Source: Podochytrium sp. JEL0797 (lineage: Eukaryota > Chytridiomycota > Chytridiomycetes > Chytridiales > Chytriomycetaceae). From it: 11,230 bases of DNA. The position numbers and the translations under genes were made by a program. The notes beneath the pieces are model-generated. The model did not search any database, was not told where the DNA came from, and saw nothing but the letters and a program-made list of their open reading frames with translations. Below are positions 1 to 5,670 of the stretch, piece by piece (positions within the stretch are counted from its first letter, which is position 1; each line of letters starts with the position of its first letter). The stretch covers positions 1-11,230 of the forward strand of contig JADGJG010000893.1 in the NCBI GenBank assembly GCA_027596195.1, in the 5' to 3' direction.

Positions 1-73
1 GGGGGGGGGTGGGGGGGGGGGGGGTGGGGGGGCGGGGGGGTGGGGGTTGGGGGGGTTGGGGCAGGCGGGGGGG
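1..73. repeat. Extreme G-rich low-complexity tract
   Basis: The first 62 bases contain no A and are almost entirely G, broken by a few single or paired T and C bases. Many consecutive G runs make it a strong G-quadruplex candidate on the + strand. Read in the frame of the downstream exon it would encode a Gly-rich stretch with a few Ala, Trp and Leu. It may be a coding Gly linker, the end of an intron, or an assembly-edge artefact; the sequence alone cannot decide. Confidence 0.8.
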
Positions 74-651
74 CAGACCAAGGTTTCGGCGGTGAATCGG
101 GTGGCGGCGGGGGCGGTTTCTTTGGGGGCTGCGGTAAGTGTTTGGAATCTGTGGAGGTGTGGGGATTTTTTCTGAAGGAATGAATTAGGTCAAGAAGGAG
201 AAGGGGGGGAAGCAGCACAAGGAACCTCCTCCAACCAAAGGTGCCGTGAAGGAAGCAAAAGAGCAGTCTGCAAAAGCGGAAGCAGCAGCAGCAGCCCAAA
301 CAAAATCCGTTCAACCCGCTGCTGGTAGCGGTGGGGCGAACCCCAGCAAGGAGAATGCGGCCGAGATTGCCAAGAAGGAGGCGCAAGCACAGTTGTTGGC
401 TGCCTCTGCGGCAACTGCATCGGAGGAGATGAAGCGCTCTGAAAGCTTCACGGACGCACTCCGATCCAAAACGGAATCCAAGATTGATGTGAGATTTGTG
501 ATGGTCAAAATTGAGGATTTTGTGGATCCAGGTGAGAACTCTCCTCCGCTTTTCGCGGTAGTTGCTAATCAGAGTAACATTTTTAGTCGGTCCTTCAGAA
601 GCGGAAATCAGAGAAACTCTGTCTGGAATGTTCAAAACGCTGATAAAATAA
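1..651 (+). CDS. 3' part of an unidentified Ala/Lys/Glu-rich protein
   Basis: I do not recognise this gene; its 5' end lies outside the window. The proposed exons are up to 133, 189-531 and 599-651, with a TAA stop at 649-651. Intron 134-188 has a GTAAGT donor after GCG and an AG acceptor after AATT. Intron 532-598 has a CAG/GTGAGA donor and a TTCAG acceptor; an alternative acceptor ending at 586 stays in frame and adds four residues. The product is charged and of low complexity: a Lys-rich start (KKEKGGKQHKE), then Ala-rich helical sequence with a run of five Ala, then a more ordered tail (SKIDVRFVMVKIEDFVDP) and a C-terminus ending GMFKTLIK. Without the second splice the frame runs past position 1000 in a composition unlike coding sequence. 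No catalytic motif is visible. The tail weakly recalls the start of a tRNA-binding (EMAPII-type) fold, but that is too thin to name it. Confidence 0.45.
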
Positions 652-694
652 AGAATTTTCCGATTTTTTTTGCGTCCAAACAAACACAACCAAC
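652..694 (+). promoter_or_regulatory. Very short spacer and 5' leader before ORC1
   Basis: Only 43 bp separate the proposed upstream stop from the ORC1 ATG. The stretch is T-rich and then A/C-rich (CAAACAAACACAACCAAC just before the ATG), a leader composition common ahead of fungal start codons. No ATG occurs in it. The ORC1 promoter must therefore overlap the 3' end of the upstream gene if that gene model is right. Confidence 0.4.
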
Positions 695-2762
695 ATGTCC
701 GGACAAGCAGCAAAACGACGCATCTCCTTGGCGGCATCTTCTGATGAAGACAGCGAGGGGTTCCGCAGCGAAGACGAGGGCAGCGCGGAGAGTGGCAGCG
801 ATGACGCAAGCAGCGCCGACGAAAGCGAAAGCAGCGACTCCGAAGACCAAGACGACAGCGACGACAGCGACGCGCCGCGCCCTGCCAAGAAGCGGCGCAC
901 AGTGCGCCACAAAACGGCAAAGACGGCGCAGCTCGGCGCGTCGTCGAAGCAGCGCGCCGCAACGCCGCTCGCAGTGGCGCGCCAGCTGCTGCACGTGTCG
1001 CACGTGCCAAATGCCCTGCCGTGTCGCGAGAGCCACTTTGAGCATGTCTACGAGTACCTGGCGGGTGCTGTGGCGAAGCGGGGCGGGGAGTGTGTGTACA
1101 TCAGGTATCTTTTGTTTTGTTTTTATTTATGATTTATTTATTAAATGAATTTCTAGTGGCGTCCCTGGCACCGGCAAAACTGCCACCGTGCGCCAAGTCA
1201 TCAAAACAATGCAGCAAGAAGACGACTCGCTGTTCCAATTCATTGAACTCAATGCCATGAAACTCACCGATCCGAGTCAAGTCTACTGCGCACTGTATGA
1301 GCATCTGTTCCCCACTTCTCCAAAAGTATCGGCAAAGCATGCGTGTGACCTGTTGTTGGACTTTTTTCGCGGCGATGCGACAAGCAAGAAACCCGCCAAG
1401 CGCGTTCCAATGTGAGTTGCAGAATCCCCCTATGATTCCACCCAACTCAAAACATCAACAGCATCCTCCTCATGGACGAACTCGATCTCCTCCTCACACC
1501 CTCCCAAACTGTCCTCTACAACCTCTTCAACTACCCGCGTCTCCCTTCCTCCCCACTCATCCTCATTGCAATTGCCAACACCATGGATCTTCCAGAACGC
1601 GTCTTTTCTCATAAAATCAATTCACGTGTTGGTGCCATGCGCATTGCCTTTGAGGCTTATACGGCCGATGAGTTGGCCATTATTGTGGGGAGTAGGGTGT
1701 TGGTGAGTGACACTGGGGGGGTTTTGACGATCGATGCCGTGACTTTTTGTTGTAAAAAAGTGGCTGGGATGAGTGGTGATGCTCGGCGTGCGTTGGATAT
1801 TTGTCGGTGAGTTTTTTGAGTGCGCGTTAGCGCGCGAGCGGATCGAGCGTGGCGATTTGGCGATTTAGCGAGCGGGGGGATCGCGAGCCAGTGCTTGCGT
1901 GCGTACGCGCGTCGACAACGAGAGCAAACAAGGAAAGGGAGTGAGCGAAGCGAACAAGGAAACTGGGGGGATGACGCGCGAAGCGCGTCGGAAAAACAGC
2001 GAGCCTAGCGAGCAAGAAAAGAGAGGCGAGAGTGGGCGAAGTGATGAAGAAAAGAGAGGGAGAAAAAGCGAGCACGAAAAGAGAGATATGCGAACCCAGC
2101 GATCGATCCCCGTGAATATCGCACCCCCGAATCTTGCACACACTATTCTCACACACACAACCCATCCAGAAAATCCATCGAAGCCCTTGAACTCCTACAA
2201 CAAAAAAACGACCCGGAGCTACTCGCCCCGCATATCGACAAGACCACGGGACTCGCGCAAGTCTCGCGCACACTGATTATGGAGATTATCCGCGACATGT
2301 TCAGTCCCACTGTCGTGCCTTTTGTCAAGATGGGTCTCTCGTTTCATCAGAAACTGTTTTTGTTGTCGATTCGAAAAAGTTGCCGCAAGAGTGGAGCTGC
2401 GGATGCACCGTTTGAGGATGTGAGTTTTCTACTTTTATTTTTTCTGTCCTTCTCGAAATGCGGCCGTGTTTCCCCTTCCTTCCCGTTTTCCTTCTCGCTC
2501 ATCCCTGGCTCATTTCTTCAAGGTCGCAAGCGAACACAAATCCTTTTGCCAACCGCTCAAAGAATCCCTCCCCGACACCCACCTCCTGTCCAAAATCGCC
2601 ATGCAGCTCTACGCGAGTCGATTGATTCTGTTGGAAACGGGCGGCAAATTCACGGACCCTTCGCAACGCGTCAAGTTGAATGTGTCAGAGGGTGATTTGA
2701 TGGTGGCGTTGAGGGAGGATTCGAAGCTCAAAAAGATTTTGGAGAAGGAGCAGCAGTTGTGA
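695..2762 (+). CDS. ORC1: Origin recognition complex subunit 1 (AAA+ ATPase), five exons
   Basis: The product is the ATPase subunit of the origin recognition complex, which binds origins in the nucleus and loads MCM helicase with Cdc6 and Cdt1. Exons are 695-1104, 1157-1411, 1462-1806, 2170-2419 and 2523-2762: 1500 nt, 499 aa plus TGA. Introns are 52, 50, 363 and 103 nt, all GT-AG. Residues 1-95 are disordered, with an acidic Ser/Asp/Glu tract followed by a basic KKRR patch. The AAA+ domain has Walker A GVPGTGKT (138-145), Walker B LLMDELDLL (near 224-232), sensor 1 in IAIANTMDLPER (near Asn261), an NSR arginine-finger region (Arg277) and sensor 2 GDARRALDICR (near 327-337). A C-terminal winged helix follows, with RVKLNVSEGD near its end. 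The ELDLL and NTMDLPER wording is typical of ORC1 rather than Cdc6. It is much shorter than human or yeast ORC1, and no BAH domain is encoded here. Intron 1 falls just before the Walker A motif. Confidence 0.95.
1807..2169 (+). other. Long repeat-bearing third intron of ORC1
   Basis: The donor is CG/GTGAGT at 1807 and the acceptor is CATCCAG ending at 2169; splicing restores R-K-S-I-E after DIC. At 363 nt it is three to seven times longer than every other intron here. It contains GCGCGTTAGCGCGC near 1822, the palindrome GCGTACGC at 1901-1908, GAGCGAAGCGAAC near 1943, a hairpin at 1973-1989, and a strongly purine-rich stretch from about 1919 to 2094 built on GCGAGC, GCGAAG and AAAAGAGAG units. 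The final 50 nt are C/A-rich (ACACACAC). The + strand is open from 1899 to 2276, but the translation is a repetitive Arg/Glu/Lys/Ser string with no protein character. Confidence 0.85.
1973..1989. repeat. Perfect 7-bp inverted repeat with GAA loop
   Basis: The arms GACGCGC (1973-1979) and GCGCGTC (1983-1989) are exact reverse complements around a GAA triloop. The stem is all Watson-Crick and GC-rich, so it would be stable in RNA or single-stranded DNA. It sits within ORC1 intron 3 among shorter GCGAAGCG-type units. Confidence 0.8.
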
Positions 2763-2958
2763 TTTTGTGGTTTTTGATAGCCCGTGTGGGCATGAGGAAT
2801 ATATTTATAAATGGAATACAATTGATGAAAGCCTTTGGAGATGACATAAAACGATGCAAGGCTCAAATTTGAACCTCTGTACGCGGTGGCTTGCGGTGGC
2901 TTGGCTTCCCTTTCGAAAAAAAACCAGTCCAAATCCGCCTCCTCTTCGCCTGTCCGTC
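2763..2958 (+). promoter_or_regulatory. ORC1 3' end and promoter/leader of the + strand F-box/LRR gene
   Basis: This 196-bp gap holds no gene. It contains ATTTATAAATGG, whose TATAAA (2806-2811) could serve as an ORC1 poly(A) signal variant or as a TATA box for the next gene. A near-palindrome GGCTCAAATTTGAACC lies at 2860-2875, with a perfect 10-bp core. A perfect tandem 10-mer, GCGGTGGCTT twice, lies at 2883-2902. A pyrimidine-rich leader (from about 2930) precedes the ATG at 2959. An in-frame ATG at 2854 would add 35 residues, but comparison with the paralog favours 2959. Confidence 0.45.
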
Positions 2959-4182
2959 ATGACTTTCCAACCGCCTTTGCAGCCATCTCTGGCAGACCTC
3001 TATGCTCTCCTCACACAAGTTGCTTCTGATCAGACTCGAATGAAGCTCGATTTCCAAGCACAAATTGACCGCCTGGCTTCGGAACAACAAAATCACCACG
3101 TCAACACCGGCTCTCGCCTCGATACGGCTCTCTCTTCTCTGACCGAATCTCTTGCCACCGAGTCCTGCCTCTCAAAGTCCCGCTTCGATGCGCTCCAAAC
3201 CTCCCTGACAACCATCGAGTCACAAATCGCGCAACAATCCCAAACCACGACCCAAAACGCGCACAAACTCTCTCTCCAAATCCTGCAACTCCAAAACCCA
3301 ACCAAGAAACACTACCGCCGCTTCACAAGTCTCCCCACGGAAGTCGTGGCCCAAATCCTGAGCTTGCTGGACCCCAAACACGTGTGGCAGTTGCGGAGGC
3401 TGTCGCAGGCGTTCCGGACTTGTATCTCAACGCCGGCGTTTGCGCGGTTGAATTTGGTGCGATTCCTGCCGGCGCCGGATGTGGCGGTTGTGGAGTCTTG
3501 TGAGCCGACGGAGGATCAGGTTACGTTTTTAAAGGCGCCGTTGACGTACCAGACGGCGTATATTCAGAGGTATTGGAAGAATTTCAAGGATATTTCGTGG
3601 GATGGGGATGAGAATGATTTGCTGCTCGACATTGAGGTTCCGATTGCGTTGATGGGATGCAAACACCTCGTTTCGTTGGAACTTCAGTGCTGCTTTCTCA
3701 CGGGTGCGATTCCAGACGAGATTGGGTTGTTGCAGGGACTCGAGTTGTTGAGTTTGGTGGGCAACACGCTCGAAGGCGTGATTCCGGCGGGGATTGGGAA
3801 ACTCAAGAAGTTGAAGGAATTGTATTTGGCGGGGAACCAGTTGTCGGGTCCGATTCCTGCTGAGATTGGACTTTGTTGTAGTTTGACAACGTTGGGTTTG
3901 TGGCGGAACGAGACGCTGAATGGGCCGTTGCCGCGCGAGTTGGGGAATTTGGCGAATTTGTCGTATCTCGATCTCTCGCAATGTGCCTTCACGGGTCCGA
4001 TTCCTGAAGAGTTTGGACGGCTGGCGAATTTGGAGAAGATGTTTTTGAGTTGCAATCTGTTGTCGGGAGATGTTCCTGTTGGGTTGAAGGGGCTCCAGAG
4101 TCTGAGGGAAGTGGATTTTCAAAAGAATCCGGGGTTGGTATGTTTGTTTGATTTCAATGACGAGGTCGAGTTCTCGATTTAA
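2959..4182 (+). CDS. F-box-like/leucine-rich-repeat protein, + strand paralog
   Basis: This single-exon gene encodes 407 aa. Residues 1-115 are polar, Gln/Ser/Leu-rich and predicted to form a coiled coil. Residues 122-157 form an F-box-like motif (LPTEVVAQILSLLDP, then RLSQAFRTCI), the fold that usually binds Skp1 in SCF ubiquitin ligases. Residues 158-210 form a block shared with the neighbour (FARLNLVRFLPAP, TFLKAP, YQTAYIQRY). From about 236 to 395 there are around six plant-type LRRs of 24 residues with the signature GxIPxxIGxLxxLxxLxLxxN. No signal peptide or membrane segment is seen, so it is probably intracellular. It is closest to the convergent gene at 4195-5496. Its LRR array is about two repeats shorter, ending KNPGLVCLFDF. 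A role as a substrate-recognition adaptor is inferred. Leucine codons change from mainly CTC/CTG to mainly TTG about a third of the way along. Confidence 0.88.
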   Translation: MTFQPPLQPSLADLYALLTQVASDQTRMKLDFQAQIDRLASEQQNHHVNTGSRLDTALSSLTESLATESCLSKSRFDALQTSLTTIESQIAQQSQTTTQNAHKLSLQILQLQNPTKKHYRRFTSLPTEVVAQILSLLDPKHVWQLRRLSQAFRTCISTPAFARLNLVRFLPAPDVAVVESCEPTEDQVTFLKAPLTYQTAYIQRYWKNFKDISWDGDENDLLLDIEVPIALMGCKHLVSLELQCCFLTGAIPDEIGLLQGLELLSLVGNTLEGVIPAGIGKLKKLKELYLAGNQLSGPIPAEIGLCCSLTTLGLWRNETLNGPLPRELGNLANLSYLDLSQCAFTGPIPEEFGRLANLEKMFLSCNLLSGDVPVGLKGLQSLREVDFQKNPGLVCLFDFNDEVEFSI

Positions 4183-4190
4183 TTTCTGTA

Positions 4191-4196
4191 TTTATT
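4191..4196 (-). terminator. AATAAA poly(A) signal overlapping the stop of the - strand F-box/LRR gene
   Basis: On the minus strand the gene ends with TAATAAATA, giving two consecutive TAA stops and a canonical AATAAA (complement of 4191-4196) overlapping them. Cleavage 10-30 nt downstream would fall inside the 3' coding end of the + strand paralog, whose stop is at 4180-4182. The two transcripts should therefore overlap in antisense. Confidence 0.6.
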
Positions 4197-5496
4197 ATAT
4201 TTTTAAAATTCCGTTTGGAAATTCAACAACACACGATAATTCGATATTCCCCTTCAAATTGCACCGTCGAAGCCGGCTCAACCTCGACAACTCGACGGGA
4301 ACGCTGCCGCACAACCCGTTCTTTCCTAACCGCAACGTCAACAAATTCACAAGCTTCCCAAACTCTTGCGGAATGTACCCCGTCAGATTGCACTCTGAGA
4401 TATCCATAAACTCGAGGCTCTCGAGATTCCCAAGTTCGATAGGAATCCCACCCTTCAACCCTGGATTTTTTTGGAGAAACAACTTTTTCAAACACCCCAA
4501 GTTTCCCAGCTCTGCCGGAATCGGCCCTGTGATGCCCGTTTCCGAAATGTACAAGTACTCGAGCCGCGCCATCCTCCCAAGTTCCCGCGGCAACGGTCCC
4601 GACAGGTTCTTGTTCTCGGACAACGAAAGAAACGTCAAACTCTCGAGTCGACCCAACTCGGGCGGAATCTCGCCCGAGAGAAGGTTGCATTCGAGAGACA
4701 GTTCCGTCAACTGAGACAATTTTCCAATCGTTGCGGGGATGGACCCGTCGAGCTTGTTGCAGCTCAGGTCCAGCACTTGGAGCGACGCGAGGTTTCCGAT
4801 TTCGGTGGGGATCGGGCCTGTTAGGAGACAGGCGGCGAGGACGAGGTGGATGAGGTGTTTGCTCTCAAGCATCGCGGAGGGGATTCCAACGTGCAGATCA
4901 ATATCTTGCGCAACATACAGTCCGTGTTCGGCGAGCCCCCATTCGACTTTGCGCAGATGGTGATAATACCTTTGAATATATGCCGTCTGGTAATGCGTTG
5001 GGGATTTGAGAAACGTCATGTCCGTCGGCGTGGGTTCTGTTGATTCCGCCACGGAGAGGTTTGGAGCGGGAAGAAACCGCGACAGGTTCAATCGGGCAAA
5101 GGCGGTATCACGAATGCAGGCCCGAAACGCGCGGGACACGCGGCATAGTTTGGACACTTGTGTTGGAACAATCCAACTCAGGATTTCCTGCAGGGTTTCA
5201 ATGGGAAGGTGCGTCACGCGTGTGAAGTGTTTTGTTGTTGGGTTTTGTAGCTTGGCCACCTGGCAGACGAGGGAGGAGTGGTAGAGGGTCGTGGAGGTCT
5301 GAAGGGAGGCGAGGCGGGAGGCGAGGGCTTCTTGGGTTGATTGGAGATGGTCAAATTGGGTCGAGAGCTTGGCGAGGTGGGACAAGTTTTCGGCAGCGAG
5401 GTGGGTCATTTGGAGGTGAAGGCGGGTTTCCATTTCCTTTTGGTTCGCGAGCACCTGGGAAAGGAGGACCAAGATGTCTTCGGCGATGCCCAGCAT
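4195..5496 (-). CDS. F-box-like/leucine-rich-repeat protein, - strand paralog
   Basis: This single-exon gene encodes 433 aa. Residues 1-90 are a likely coiled coil. Residues 93-128 are an F-box-like motif (LPIETLQEILSWIVP, then RVSRAFRACI). Residues 132-180 carry the shared block (FARLNLSRFLPAP, TFLKSP, YQTAYIQRYY). From about 214 to 415 there are around eight 24-residue plant-type LRRs (for example LTGPIPTEIGNLASL). The protein aligns with the + strand neighbour from the first helix (AEDILVLLSQV against LADLYALLTQV), which supports the ATG at 5496. It shares LQNPTxKH just before the F-box and a similar last block (ELSCVVEF). No signal peptide or membrane segment is seen. The most likely role is an SCF-type adaptor with an LRR ligand surface; the substrate cannot be told from sequence. 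The tail-to-tail arrangement implies an inverted duplication. Confidence 0.9.
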   Translation of the reverse strand: MLGIAEDILVLLSQVLANQKEMETRLHLQMTHLAAENLSHLAKLSTQFDHLQSTQEALASRLASLQTSTTLYHSSLVCQVAKLQNPTTKHFTRVTHLPIETLQEILSWIVPTQVSKLCRVSRAFRACIRDTAFARLNLSRFLPAPNLSVAESTEPTPTDMTFLKSPTHYQTAYIQRYYHHLRKVEWGLAEHGLYVAQDIDLHVGIPSAMLESKHLIHLVLAACLLTGPIPTEIGNLASLQVLDLSCNKLDGSIPATIGKLSQLTELSLECNLLSGEIPPELGRLESLTFLSLSENKNLSGPLPRELGRMARLEYLYISETGITGPIPAELGNLGCLKKLFLQKNPGLKGGIPIELGNLESLEFMDISECNLTGYIPQEFGKLVNLLTLRLGKNGLCGSVPVELSRLSRLRRCNLKGNIELSCVVEFPNGILKI

Positions 5497-5670
5497 TCCG
5501 AACGAGATTTTTTGAAAAATTTGGTGCCCCTTTTCCCATCTCGTTCGCGTGTTCGCTGTTCAGGCGACAAGAGTTGCGAACCCGGTGAGTAAGTTGGGAA
5601 AGGTTAAAATTTTCCTCTGATCGGAATGCGTACAAATGGAGGCATTTTATGGAAAGGGGGAATTTTTTTC
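5497..5670 (-). promoter_or_regulatory. Spacer between SEC6 3' end and the - strand F-box/LRR gene
   Basis: These 174 bp must hold the SEC6 3' UTR and the promoter of the downstream minus-strand gene. An AT-rich near-palindrome (ATTTTTTGAAAAAT) lies about 12-25 bp upstream of the ATG at 5496. A CATAAAA element on the minus strand near 5645 is a possible weak SEC6 poly(A) signal. I see no RNA gene or extra coding region. Confidence 0.4.

Noticed and set aside
632..1045. Minus-strand open frames opposite the ORC1 N-terminal region
   Set aside because: They are Ala/Arg-rich antisense images of the acidic and basic low-complexity tail, with no independent support.
246..1148. A single 300-codon plus-strand frame spanning the upstream gene and the start of ORC1
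   Set aside because: After about 531 it loses coding character and overlaps the ORC1 N-terminus in another frame; splicing at 532 gives a short, sensible C-terminus.
1899..2276. Plus-strand open frame rich in Arg, Glu, Lys and Ser across ORC1 intron 3
   Set aside because: It reads through the repeat tract and into exon 4 in the wrong frame; ORC1 family sequence demands that the region be spliced out.
2855..2880. B-box-like GGTTCAAATTTGAGCC on the minus strand
   Set aside because: There is no A-box at the right distance upstream and no cloverleaf; the match comes from a near-palindrome.
2854..2958. 35-residue N-terminal extension of the + strand F-box/LRR protein from the ATG at 2854
   Set aside because: The extension overlaps promoter-like repeats, and the paralog begins at the point matching the ATG at 2959.
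4148..4714. Plus-strand open frame with periodic SGIGP-like units over the - strand LRR gene
   Set aside because: The periodicity is the antisense image of the LRR repeats; the mirror case occurs on the minus strand at 3684-4055.
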